7,303 nucleotides of DNA. Source: an uncultured Geobacter sp. (lineage in GTDB: Bacteria; Desulfobacterota; Desulfuromonadia; Geobacterales; Geobacteraceae). This document shows, piece by piece, positions 1-7,151 of this stretch (position 1 is the stretch's first letter; every line of letters begins with the position of its first letter). The stretch is from the NCBI GenBank assembly GCA_937886325.1, contig CALABV010000015.1, positions 1 through 7,303 of the forward strand, given 5' to 3'. Under the pieces are notes generated by a model, which was not told where the DNA came from, did no database searches, and was given only the letters and a program-made list of their open reading frames with translations. Made by a program: the position numbers and the translations under genes.

Positions 1-2229
1 AAAGAGCCCTTCCTTCCGGAGTTGGGCCGCGTCCATGCGGGTGAGGGGACAGATCCAGGTGCGGACATCCGGGTTGAACTTCTCGCCCCTCCAGATCTCG
101 GCAACGGCGCGGAAATGGCCGATGCTGGTCATGCAGGAACCGATAAACACGTCCTGCACCGGGGTTCCGGCAACCTCGGAGAGGATACGCACGTCGTCCG
201 GGTCGTTGGGGCAGGCAAGAACCGGTTCGATGACGGAAGCAAGGTCGATGTCGAGAACCGCGGCGTACCCGGCGCCCTCATCCGCCGACAGCAGGCGAGG
301 ATCTTCCAGCCACTCTTCCACCGACTTGATGCGGCCCCGCAAAGCGTCGGGATCCCGGTACCCGTCCGCTATCATCCGTTGCATGAGGTTCGCGCAGGAA
401 CGGAGGTGAGCGGAAACGGTTTCCGTCGAGAGCCTGATGCAGGCCGCGGCCGCACTCCGTTCCGCCGCCGCGTTGGTGAGCTCGAAGGCCTCCTCGACCG
501 GAAGATCCGGAAGCCCCTCCATCTCAAGAATCCTGCCGTTGAAGACGTTTTTCTTGTTTCTCTTCGGCACGGTGAGGAGTCCGCGGCGGATTGCCTCCAG
601 CGGAACAGCGTTCACCAGATCTCGGAGCGTAATGCCCGGATTCAACGCGCCGGAGAAGCGCACGAGAACGCTCTCGGGCATGTCCAGCGGCATGAATCCC
701 AGAGCCCCGGCAAAGGCGACGAGGCCGGAGCCCGCCGGAAAGGAGATGCCGATGGGAAAGCGGGTATGGGAATCCCCGCCGGTTCCCACCGTATCCGGCA
801 GGATGAGACGGTTCAGCCAGTTATGGATCACCCCGTCACCGGGCCGGAGCGCCACCCCTCCCCGCTCCGCGACAAAATCGGGAAGCGTGGCGTGCATCCG
901 CACATCGGAAGGCTTCGGATACGCGGCCGTATGGCAGAAGGACTGCATGAACAACGGGGTCTGAAACCGCAGGCAGGCAAGCTCCTTCAGCTCGTCGGCG
1001 GTCATGGGACCGGTCGTGTCCTGGGAACCCACCGTTGTCATCCGCGGCTCGCAGGCCGTTCCCGGAAGGACTCCCGGAAGGCCGCAGGCCCGCCCCACCA
1101 TCTTCTGCGCCAGCGTGTAGCGCTGCCCCGGAACGGGTTCCGGGTTCTTCGCGGTCACGAAGATGGTACCGGAATCCATGCCCAGGGCCGCCCTCGCCCT
1201 GGCGGTCAGAGCCCTGCCGATTATCAGCGGGATTCTTCCTCCGGCCCGGTATTCATCGGGCAAGGTATCGGGGGTCAGGGAGAACGTGGAGAGGATTCTG
1301 CCGTCTTCACCGAAAATCTCACCCCGTGACGTGTCAATCGTTACCAGGTCACCGCTTTTCAGGTCGGACACGTCGCACCGGATGGGGAGAGCGCCTGAAT
1401 CCTGGGCGGTGTTGAAAAAGATGGGCGCAATGGCGCCGCCGAGTATCACGCCGCCGCGCCGCTTGTTGGGAACCGACGGAATGTCTTCGCCGATATGCCA
1501 GAGAAGGCTGTTGCAGGCGGATTTACGCGAAGAGCCGGTGCCGACGACGTCACCGGCGAACGCCACGCAATCGCCTGCCTCGCGCAAGGCGGCAATGGTT
1601 TCGATGCCGCCGGGAAAGCGGACCCTGCCCATGGAGAGGGCATGAAGGGGGATGTCGGGACGACTCCATGCGTCACCGGCCGGCGAGAAATCATCGGTGT
1701 TGATCTCGCCGTCGACCTTGAAAATCCGCACCCGGATGGTTTCCGGAAGCGGCGGCCTCGAGGTGAACCATTCCGCTGACGCCCACGATTGAAGGACCTT
1801 TCTCGCCGCCGGCACGGTGCGGGACAGTTCGAGCACCTCATCAAAGGCGTCGTACACGAAAGTGGTACGGGACAGAGCCTGTACAGCCTCGCCAGCGAAC
1901 TCCGGGAGCTTGATGGCCTGTATGAGCGGCCTGATGTTGTACCCGCCGAGCATGGCGCCGAGGATGCGCACCGCATCCCGGGGCGTTACGAGCGGAGATG
2001 CAATCTCTCCCGTGAAGATTCCGGCCAGAAACTCCGCTTTCACCCTGGCAGCCGGATCGACGCCTGGCGGGATCCGTTCCAGGAGAATGGAAAGAAGCAA
2101 CTCCTCCCGCCCCGCCGGGGGGGTTATCAGCAGATCTCGGAGTTCCCGGGTCTGGTGGTCATCAAGCGGCAGGGGTGGAATCCCCATGGCGCGTCGTTTA
2201 GCTTCATGGTGTAAATATGCTTCTATCAT
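1..2229 (-). CDS. acnB: Aconitate hydratase B (AcnB), C-terminus cut by window edge
   Basis: This is a B-type aconitase, the [4Fe-4S] enzyme that interconverts citrate and isocitrate in the cytosol; many family members also act on 2-methylisocitrate. The frame is open for 743 codons from ATG at 2229 to base 1. From memory it aligns with E. coli AcnB throughout. It has an N-terminal HEAT-like domain (about 1-160, beginning MIEAYLHHEAKRRAMG). The swivel domain follows, with TDDFSPAGDAWSRPDIPLHA at 178-197 and VVGTGSSRKSA at 228-238. The core has EPRMTTVGSQDTTGPMT from residue 394, GGDSHTR at 484-490 and GSCMTS, whose Cys699 should be the first cluster ligand. The other two cysteines (CxxC) lie in the missing part, about 100 residues beyond the edge. 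The start fits the family N-terminus and has GGAG 9 nt upstream; the internal ATG at codon 15 would trim conserved sequence. All motifs share one frame, so no frameshift is seen. It follows pmbA by 73 bp on the same strand. Confidence 0.97.
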   Translation of the reverse strand, partial: MIEAYLHHEAKRRAMGIPPLPLDDHQTRELRDLLITPPAGREELLLSILLERIPPGVDPAARVKAEFLAGIFTGEIASPLVTPRDAVRILGAMLGGYNIRPLIQAIKLPEFAGEAVQALSRTTFVYDAFDEVLELSRTVPAARKVLQSWASAEWFTSRPPLPETIRVRIFKVDGEINTDDFSPAGDAWSRPDIPLHALSMGRVRFPGGIETIAALREAGDCVAFAGDVVGTGSSRKSACNSLLWHIGEDIPSVPNKRRGGVILGGAIAPIFFNTAQDSGALPIRCDVSDLKSGDLVTIDTSRGEIFGEDGRILSTFSLTPDTLPDEYRAGGRIPLIIGRALTARARAALGMDSGTIFVTAKNPEPVPGQRYTLAQKMVGRACGLPGVLPGTACEPRMTTVGSQDTTGPMTADELKELACLRFQTPLFMQSFCHTAAYPKPSDVRMHATLPDFVAERGGVALRPGDGVIHNWLNRLILPDTVGTGGDSHTRFPIGISFPAGSGLVAFAGALGFMPLDMPESVLVRFSGALNPGITLRDLVNAVPLEAIRRGLLTVPKRNKKNVFNGRILEMEGLPDLPVEEAFELTNAAAERSAAAACIRLSTETVSAHLRSCANLMQRMIADGYRDPDALRGRIKSVEEWLEDPRLLSADEGAGYAAVLDIDLASVIEPVLACPNDPDDVRILSEVAGTPVQDVFIGSCMTSIGHFRAVAEIWRGEKFNPDVRTWICPLTRMDAAQLRKEGLF

Positions 2230-2267
2230 ACTGTTGAACTCCGGTTACCAGTGATGCTTTTGTCTTT

Positions 2268-2295
2268 CCTCGGACCTCGTCCCTCGATCCTCGTT
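2268..2295. repeat. Four degenerate heptad repeats, CCTCGNN
   Basis: Four head-to-tail 7-bp units share CCTCG followed by two variable bases (GA, TC, AT, TT), and a CCTTCC tract follows them towards pmbA. On the minus strand they read NNCGAGG, giving four regularly spaced GG runs in the transcript between the pmbA stop and the acnB start. They are noncoding in the direction of the flanking genes. Their function is unknown. Confidence 0.7.
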
Positions 2296-2302
2296 CCTTC
2301 CT

Positions 2303-3640
2303 TCACTCCCCGCTCACATCCAGCGCCGCTATACGCAGCGACGGCGAGCCCACTTCGCCGAAGAAGCGAAGGTCGTTTCCAATCATCTCAACCGACCCGA
2401 ACAGGTCGATAATGTTGCCGGAAAGGGCTATCTCTTTCACCGGATACGCGATAGCCCCGTTTTCCACATAAAAGCCGGACGCTCCCACGGAAAAATCACC
2501 CGAAATGGGATTCGCGGTGTGCATGCCCATCACGTCGGTTATGAATACGCCCTTGTCAATCCCCCTCACCAGATCCGCGGCCGGGATCGATCCGTTTTCG
2601 ATATAAAAATTGGAAATCCCGAGATGCGGCGGACTCTTCACGCCACCCCGCGTTGAGTTGCCCGTTGACACGGCGCCGTCCCTGCGCGCCCAGTACCCGT
2701 CATAGAGAAATTTCCCCAGAACCCCGTCATCCACCAGGAGTGTATCCTGCTGGGGAACCCCTTCCGCGTCGAACGGCGCCGTGGCCATTCCTCCGGGGAG
2801 AAGGCCGTTGTCGCGAATGCTGATACAGGGGGAAAAGACCTTCTCTCCCAAGCGACCGGCGAGCATGGATTTTCCCTTCAAGACATTCTCAGCCAGAAAC
2901 GAGGGCGCGAGCACCTCCAGGATGTCCGAAGCAACCTGGTTGTCCAGGACCACGGGACAGCGCAGGGTGGCAATCTTTCTCGCACCGAGAAGGGCCAGCG
3001 CCCTGGAAGCCGCGGTCGCCGCTATCTCGTCGACCCGTAAATCCGAAAAATGGGCGCCGAACCCGAAATCCCATCCCATCTGGGAGTCGTCACCATCTTC
3101 GGCGACAACCGAAACGCTTGCCGAAACCGATGTCCCGCGAAAACCGCCCTCAACCCCCTCGGAGCTCCTGATATAGACCTCGTACTCCGACTCACCGTAC
3201 GAAGCCTTTCGAACCCGCTTCACACGCTCATCGGCGGCCAGGGTCAGACGCTCGAGTTCCATGGCCTGCCTGACCTTTTCCTGTTCGTCGACAGCGGCAA
3301 GCCCCTCATCGAACAGTCCCCCGACAACGGGAAACGGTGACGGAGCGGAAAAGCCGTGCCAGGGGTCCGGCGTCTGATTCTCAGCGGCAATCAGTGCGGC
3401 ATCGATCATGCGTTCGAGATCCGCGTCTGACATGCTCGTGGAATAGGAAAAACCCATTCCCCGAGATTTCAGAATCCGTACGCTGACGCCGACCGGAGAC
3501 GAGCATTTGAAGGAATCGATCTTCTTTTCTTTCACTTGAAGGGAAAGGTTTCGCGAAGCTCCCGCCGAGATCTCGAATCCGTCCACGGCCCTCCCCGAGA
3601 TGATCTTTTCAATTCTTCCTGCCAGTTCTTTCAGATTCAT
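2303..3640 (-). CDS. pmbA: TldE/PmbA family protein (TldD/PmbA metalloprotease-related)
   Basis: The 445-residue product is the length of E. coli PmbA/TldE (about 450). In the known system TldE pairs with TldD; TldD carries the zinc-binding HExxxH catalytic motif and TldE lacks it. The pair proteolytically matures peptides such as microcin B17 and degrades CcdA. I see no HExxxH here, which supports TldE rather than TldD. Family-typical stretches are PPHLGISNFYIENG (337-350) and GMHTANPISGDFSVGASGFY (372-391), followed by YVENGAIAYPVKEIALSGNI (391-410). No signal peptide or membrane segment is visible, so it is probably cytosolic. ATG at 3640 has AGGA 7 nt upstream, and the stop is TGA at 2303-2305. 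The gene begins 26 bp after the GNAT stop, so the two are probably co-transcribed. No tldD is present in the window, so the partner must be elsewhere or absent. The family call is firm; the substrate cannot be inferred. Confidence 0.93.
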   Translation of the reverse strand: MNLKELAGRIEKIISGRAVDGFEISAGASRNLSLQVKEKKIDSFKCSSPVGVSVRILKSRGMGFSYSTSMSDADLERMIDAALIAAENQTPDPWHGFSAPSPFPVVGGLFDEGLAAVDEQEKVRQAMELERLTLAADERVKRVRKASYGESEYEVYIRSSEGVEGGFRGTSVSASVSVVAEDGDDSQMGWDFGFGAHFSDLRVDEIAATAASRALALLGARKIATLRCPVVLDNQVASDILEVLAPSFLAENVLKGKSMLAGRLGEKVFSPCISIRDNGLLPGGMATAPFDAEGVPQQDTLLVDDGVLGKFLYDGYWARRDGAVSTGNSTRGGVKSPPHLGISNFYIENGSIPAADLVRGIDKGVFITDVMGMHTANPISGDFSVGASGFYVENGAIAYPVKEIALSGNIIDLFGSVEMIGNDLRFFGEVGSPSLRIAALDVSGE

Positions 3641-3666
3641 GCGGTATTCCTGCCCTTTCGCGCGGC

Positions 3667-4131
3667 TCAGGCCGCCGGGGATTCCATTTTCAGCACCATT
3701 GCTATTTCGTCGCAGTCCGGGAACTTCACGCAGTTAAGGCAATCCCGCCAGACCTTCTGGGGAAGCTCGGATTTGTCAACGATGGTAAAGCCGAACCGGC
3801 TGAAGAAATTAGGCTTATAGGTGAGACAGAACACCTTTTTGAGACCCAGCGCGCGGGCCTCGTCAAGGCAGGCCTGCACCAGCCGCGTGCCGATACCCTG
3901 CCGCCCCGCCTCCTCCACGACCGCCACGGACCGGATCTCCGCCAGGTCCTCCCACATGATGTGCAGAGCGCAGGTTCCCAGGAGTCTGCCCCCCTCTTCG
4001 AGGACATAGAAATCACGTATGGCCTCGTACAGGTCGGACAGGGATCGTGACAGCATCACGCCCTGGTTGGCGTAATGGGTCAGCAGCTTCTGGATCTCCC
4101 GAACATCCTTGATCTGTGCCTTTCGGAGCAT
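3667..4131 (-). CDS. GNAT N-acetyltransferase, probable short N-acetylglutamate synthase
   Basis: The 154-residue product is a single GNAT domain. The acetyl-CoA-binding motif A is RQGIGTR (77-83), preceded by the strand AEIRSVAVVEEA (64-75). The C-terminal FFSRFGFTIVDKSELPQKVW (109-128) is typical of the short ArgA-like family that acetylates glutamate at the first step of arginine biosynthesis in bacteria without a full-length ArgA. From memory, very similar proteins occur in Geobacter-type deltaproteobacteria. The tail has three cysteines (131, 134, 140) in a CxxCx5C pattern that is not part of the generic GNAT fold. ATG at 4131 has a good AGGA ribosome binding site 8 nt upstream, and the stop is TGA at 3667-3669. 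It seems to be the first gene of a unit with pmbA and acnB, after a 240-bp noncoding gap. The GNAT assignment is certain; glutamate as substrate is inferred from family resemblance. Confidence 0.9.
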   Translation of the reverse strand: MLRKAQIKDVREIQKLLTHYANQGVMLSRSLSDLYEAIRDFYVLEEGGRLLGTCALHIMWEDLAEIRSVAVVEEAGRQGIGTRLVQACLDEARALGLKKVFCLTYKPNFFSRFGFTIVDKSELPQKVWRDCLNCVKFPDCDEIAMVLKMESPAA

Positions 4132-4159
4132 ATGTCGTTTCCTTTCCCGTGTTCGTCGT

Positions 4160-4188
4160 TTTACAAGCCTGAATGCGTGATGTCTGAA
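4160..4188 (-). promoter_or_regulatory. Candidate sigma70 promoter for the GNAT-pmbA-acnB unit
   Basis: Read on the minus strand, TTCAGA (4183-4188) and TGTAAA (4160-4165) each match the -35 and -10 consensus at four of six positions and are exactly 17 bp apart. The -10 lies about 28 bp upstream of the GNAT start codon, so the leader would be short. This is a weak match, supported mainly by its spacing and position. Confidence 0.3.
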
Positions 4189-4208
4189 TGCCGAGTCGAG
4201 TGGAATGC
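4171..4208. repeat. Three spaced GAATGC repeats
   Basis: GAATGC occurs at 4171-4176, 4186-4191 and 4203-4208, with starts 15 and 17 bp apart. The first two extend to CTGAATGC and the last two to GAATGCCG. The middle copy overlaps the candidate -35 box of the GNAT gene. The order suggests either decayed tandem repeats or regulator half-sites. No known operator is recognised. Confidence 0.45.
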
Positions 4209-4290
4209 CGGTGTTTGAACGTCGCCAACGCTGTTTAATGACGGTTACGCCGGGTGACCTTCGTCAGGCGTATTCACCCCACGCAAATGC

Positions 4291-4337
4291 AAAAAACCGA
4301 GGCGTTCCGCGAAGGCGAAGGCGTGAAGACCTCACGG
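4291..4337 (-). terminator. Possible terminator after recN
   Basis: On the minus strand a CCGTGAGG/CCTCGG imperfect stem (4330-4337 with 4297-4302) is followed directly by six T residues (4291-4296). The position, 35-80 bp after the recN stop, fits a terminator for the nadK-recN unit. The stem is short and interrupted, and the loop is long (27 nt), so this is tentative. Confidence 0.25.
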
Positions 4338-4371
4338 ATTCAGGACCAGGAAAACACCGTGTGAACATGCT

Positions 4372-6042
4372 CTATGAGATAACCCGGCAGCCGTCTTCCA
4401 TCATCTCCCGCGCATGCTCGAGGGCCTTTTCCGACACTTTCGCGCCGCCCAGCATCCGGGCAAGCTCATGCACCCGCATGTCATCGGAAAGCATTTCGAG
4501 AGACGTTCGCGTCCGGCCCGATTCCGTCCGTTTCTCCACCTTGAAGTGGTGATCGGCGCAGGCCGCGACCTGCGGAAGGTGGGTAATGCAGAGAACCTGC
4601 TGCCCCACGCTGACCCTTTTCAGTTTCCTCCCCACCGTAGCGGAGACCGCTCCTCCGATTCCGGAGTCCACCTCATCAAAGATGAGCGTGGGAACGTCGC
4701 TTTCCGGGTGGATCTGTTTCAACGCCAGCATGAGCCGGGACAGCTCCCCACCGGAGGCGATCTTCGCGAGAGGTTTGGGCGCTTCGCCGGGATTGGGCGC
4801 GAAGAGAAACTCAATCCGTTCCATGCCCGCGGCCTTCGGCTCCTCATGGGGGAAAAACCCCACCCGGAAGCGGGCGTTTTTCATGGCGAGCTCCGAAAGT
4901 TCGCGTTCCATGTCCCGCGTGAGCGCCCGGGCCGACTCCGCACGCCTTCGGGACAGCTCCCCGCCCGCCTCTCTGAGCGACTGCTCCAGTTCGGCCAGCT
5001 TTGTCCGCAATTCCCCGAGCGTCTCGTCCCGGTGCGTCAGCTTCCGCAACTCGTCCTCAACCGCGTCTCTGAAGGCAAGGATCTCCTTGATTGTCGGGGC
5101 ATACTTCCGTTCAAGTCGACGAATCAGGTCGATACGGTCCTCCACCTCCCCCAGCCGTTCCGGATCGTTTTCCAGCCGTGCCCCGTAGTCACGCAGGGAA
5201 AGGGCCGCGTCTTCCAGTTGCAGGTATGCTTCTCGGAGCCGGGCTGCGTACGGAGAAAGCTCCGGGTCGATTTTACCGGTCTCTTCCAAATCCGCGATGA
5301 CGCGGCGAAGACCCCCGAGAAGCGCTCCTTCGCCGTCGTACAGAACATCATACGCGCCCCGGCTCGCGCGAATCAACCTCTCGGCGTTGGCCAGCCGCTG
5401 CCTTTCTTCCGCAAGAGTCTGATCTTCACCAAGGGACAGCGCAGCCTCGTCTATCTCGCGCACCTGGAAGGAAAGAAGGTCGATGCGCCGGAAAGTGTCC
5501 CGCTCATCCCTTTCCAGGGCCAGTATTTCCTCGCGAGTCTTGATGTATTCCTCATGGAGGGAACGATACCTCTCCCGCAGCGGTTCGAGCCGTCCGTACC
5601 CGTCCAGAAGGAACAGGTGGTTTTCCGGACGCAGGAGCGTCTGTGATTCATGCTGTCCGTAGATGTTCACCAGACGCGAAGAAATCTCGGACAGAAAGGA
5701 AAGAGTCGACGGCCCGCCGTTCATGAACACGCGGTTCCTGCCCGAGCGGGAGACGGTTCTTTTCACCAGGAGCTCGGTCCCGGCATCAATACCGGCCGCG
5801 CCAAGACGTTCCGCAACCCAATCCACGCCGGACAGATCGAACAGGCATTCCACAGACGCCTCCTCCTCGCCGGTGCGTATCAGGTCCGCGGAAGCCCTTC
5901 CACCGAGAATCAGGTTCACGGCATCGATGATAATAGATTTTCCTGCCCCGGTTTCGCCGGAGAGTACGTTCAGACCGGGCTGAAACGAGACGTGGAGGGA
6001 ATCGATGATGGCAATATTTTTAATGAAAAGGTCGGCAAGCAT
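4372..6042 (-). CDS. recN: DNA repair protein RecN
   Basis: RecN is an SMC-like ATPase that acts early in recombinational repair of double-strand breaks. With ATG at 6042 the product has 556 residues, close to E. coli RecN (553). In that numbering it shows Walker A GETGAGKS (29-36) and the family stretch RLVNIYGQHESQTLL (123-137). A charged, coiled-coil-rich middle follows (about 155-385). The C-terminal ATPase half has the ABC signature SGGELSRLMLALK (430-442), Walker B with D-loop TLIFDEVDSGIGG (452-464) and the H-loop ITHLPQ (486-491). An upstream GTG at 6057 would add five residues but has no ribosome binding site. The ATG gives the family-typical beginning MLADLFIKNIAIID, although its own binding site is weak (AGAAG). 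It begins 49 bp after the nadK stop and is probably co-transcribed with it. The stop is TAG at 4372-4374. Confidence 0.96.
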   Translation of the reverse strand: MLADLFIKNIAIIDSLHVSFQPGLNVLSGETGAGKSIIIDAVNLILGGRASADLIRTGEEEASVECLFDLSGVDWVAERLGAAGIDAGTELLVKRTVSRSGRNRVFMNGGPSTLSFLSEISSRLVNIYGQHESQTLLRPENHLFLLDGYGRLEPLRERYRSLHEEYIKTREEILALERDERDTFRRIDLLSFQVREIDEAALSLGEDQTLAEERQRLANAERLIRASRGAYDVLYDGEGALLGGLRRVIADLEETGKIDPELSPYAARLREAYLQLEDAALSLRDYGARLENDPERLGEVEDRIDLIRRLERKYAPTIKEILAFRDAVEDELRKLTHRDETLGELRTKLAELEQSLREAGGELSRRRAESARALTRDMERELSELAMKNARFRVGFFPHEEPKAAGMERIEFLFAPNPGEAPKPLAKIASGGELSRLMLALKQIHPESDVPTLIFDEVDSGIGGAVSATVGRKLKRVSVGQQVLCITHLPQVAACADHHFKVEKRTESGRTRTSLEMLSDDMRVHELARMLGGAKVSEKALEHAREMMEDGCRVIS

Positions 6043-6091
6043 AGCTTCTGTCGGCACGGGGTGCGAAAATACCGGCTACGCCCCCCGTCCC

Positions 6092-6982
6092 CTATCTCTC
6101 CCCCCATTTCAGTTTTGTCCGAAGAACCTCGAAGTAATCGGTCGCGCCCGACAGGATCAGCCGCGTCCTGTGCTCCGCTCTGCGAACGGATATCATATCG
6201 CGGTATTCAAGGGGAACGCCGACCTGTCCGTCAAGGGTGAGCATCACGTTCTCAATCGGGGAATCAAGGGTGATGATGACCTTGGCGTCGGCGCTCACCA
6301 CAAGGGGCCGGTTCGTGAGGGTGTGAGAGCAGATCGGGGTAATAATGAGGCAGTCCATTTCCGGATCGACAATGGGGCCGCCGGCTGACAGGGAATACCC
6401 CGTGGAACCCGTCGGACTGGAGACGATCAGCCCGTCCGCCTTGAAGGTGGCGAGGAACGAACTGTCCACGGCGGTGTCGAGGGCGATGATCTTCGCCGGT
6501 GCGCCCTTGTTGATAACCGCGTCATTCAGCGCCTCGTAGACCCCAATCGTGTCCCCTCCCCTGGTATGGGACACGCTCAGCATCATGCGCCGTGAAGTCG
6601 TGTAGTCTCCCCTGAGATAGGATTCCAGGGCGGGATAGAGGCCGCTGACCGGGATCTCGGTCAGGAATCCGAGGCTCCCCAGGTTCACGCCCAGAATCGG
6701 CACCTCCTGCCTCCCCACCTGACGCGCAACCGATATCAGGGTGCCGTCTCCGCCCAGGACAACCACCAGCTCAGCCATGGACGGGATGTATTCACCCGGA
6801 AGGCCGTTTTCGCATTCCAGATACCGTGACAGGCGCTCCTCGACAAGGGGTACCAGTCCGCGATTCTTCAACCACTCCAGCAACTCGCCGGCAACCTCGC
6901 GGCAGCGGGGGTCCTGGACCTTGGCGAAAATACCGATATTCCTGCTCGATGAGACAGCACTGGGGACTGACAGTGACGACAC
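6092..6982 (-). CDS. nadK: NAD kinase (ATP/polyphosphate-dependent)
   Basis: This cytosolic enzyme phosphorylates NAD+ to NADP+ and so sets the cell's NADP(H) pool. With GTG at 6982 the product has 296 residues, the usual family length. In that numbering it shows the nucleotide-binding GGDGT (77-81) within VVVLGGDGTLIS, then NLGSLGFLTEIP (100-111) and ALND (151-154). Next come DGLIVSSPTGSTGYSLSAGG (183-202) and SHTLTNRPLVV (219-229), and LDGQ (250-253) near the end. The start is uncertain. GTG at 6982 has GGGAG 8 nt upstream. GTG at 7000 would give 302 residues, but its only Shine-Dalgarno-like sequence is 3 nt away and its first base sits in a hairpin stem. An in-frame TAA upstream rules out a longer protein. 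The residues before NIGIFAK are low-complexity and Ser/Val-rich. The stop is TAG at 6092-6094, 49 bp before recN. Confidence 0.95.
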   Translation of the reverse strand: MSSLSVPSAVSSSRNIGIFAKVQDPRCREVAGELLEWLKNRGLVPLVEERLSRYLECENGLPGEYIPSMAELVVVLGGDGTLISVARQVGRQEVPILGVNLGSLGFLTEIPVSGLYPALESYLRGDYTTSRRMMLSVSHTRGGDTIGVYEALNDAVINKGAPAKIIALDTAVDSSFLATFKADGLIVSSPTGSTGYSLSAGGPIVDPEMDCLIITPICSHTLTNRPLVVSADAKVIITLDSPIENVMLTLDGQVGVPLEYRDMISVRRAEHRTRLILSGATDYFEVLRTKLKWGER

Positions 6983-6999
6983 GGCAACGGCTCCCGGCA

Positions 7000-7017
7000 C
7001 GGGCCTCTGAAGGCCCG
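7000..7017. other. Perfect 7-bp stem-loop at the upstream edge of nadK
   Basis: CGGGCCT (7000-7006) and AGGCCCG (7011-7017) form a perfect inverted repeat around a CTGA loop. In the nadK transcript the stem would cover the first base of the alternative GTG at 7000. No T run follows on either strand, so it does not look like a complete terminator. It may be a leader hairpin. Confidence 0.55.
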
Positions 7018-7151
7018 AACAATGAGGTTTTGTGGTCCATTAGTACCATGAAAAATCGATCATGTCCAATGGTAACGCGTTGTTGCGCTGTTCCGATATT
7101 CCCGATATACTGCACGAACTCCCGTGTTCTCTGTCGAAAAAGGAGCCGCGC
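7001..7151. other. Divergent intergenic region between nadK and the plus-strand gene
   Basis: About 150 bp separate the two divergent genes, or about 170 bp if nadK starts at 6982. The region is more AT-rich than its surroundings. It holds a hairpin (7000-7017), an imperfect inverted repeat whose outer arms are CCATT (7037-7041) and AATGG (7068-7072) with a CATG on each side inside, a 9-bp tandem pair (CGATAT at 7094-7099 and 7103-7108), and a plus-strand promoter candidate. No strong minus-strand promoter for nadK was found. TTGGAC (7065-7070, read on the minus strand) is a weak -35 candidate. Confidence 0.6.
7083..7111 (+). promoter_or_regulatory. Candidate sigma70 promoter for the plus-strand gene
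   Basis: TATACT (7106-7111) matches the -10 consensus at five of six positions. It lies exactly 17 bp from TTGCGC (7083-7088), which matches the -35 at its first three positions. Transcription would start near 7118, leaving a leader of about 35 nt that carries the AAGGAG ribosome binding site. The -10 overlaps the second unit of a 9-bp tandem repeat. Confidence 0.45.

Larger units (their letters stand above)
4132..4371. other. Noncoding gap between recN and the GNAT gene
   Basis: This stretch of about 240 bp holds no convincing gene; the short frames that cross it have no family resemblance or ribosome binding site that I can support. It contains a possible recN terminator (4291-4337), an imperfect hairpin at 4247-4271 (ACGCC and TGAC pair with GTCA and GGCGT across a CTTC loop, with a 3-nt bulge), three spaced GAATGC motifs (4171-4208) and a candidate promoter for the GNAT gene (4160-4188). 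Confidence 0.7.

Noticed and set aside
22..1329. A 435-codon plus-strand open frame antisense to acnB
   Set aside because: It is the mirror of a GC-rich real gene. The minus strand here encodes an uninterrupted AcnB with all its motifs, while this frame is Arg/Gly/His-rich with no recognisable domain.
1446..1976. A 176-codon minus-strand frame inside acnB
   Set aside because: It is out of frame with the continuous AcnB reading frame, rich in Arg/Ser/Pro, and has no start signal.
1..2229. Possible frameshift or pseudogene in acnB because no complete frame is bounded in the window
   Set aside because: Motifs at residues 178, 230, 394, 484 and 699 all fall in the same frame from ATG 2229. The gene is open only because the window cuts its 3' end.
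4414..5646. A 410-codon plus-strand open frame antisense to recN
   Set aside because: It lies entirely within recN, whose Walker A, signature and Walker B motifs are intact on the other strand. Its composition is that of a complementary-strand shadow.
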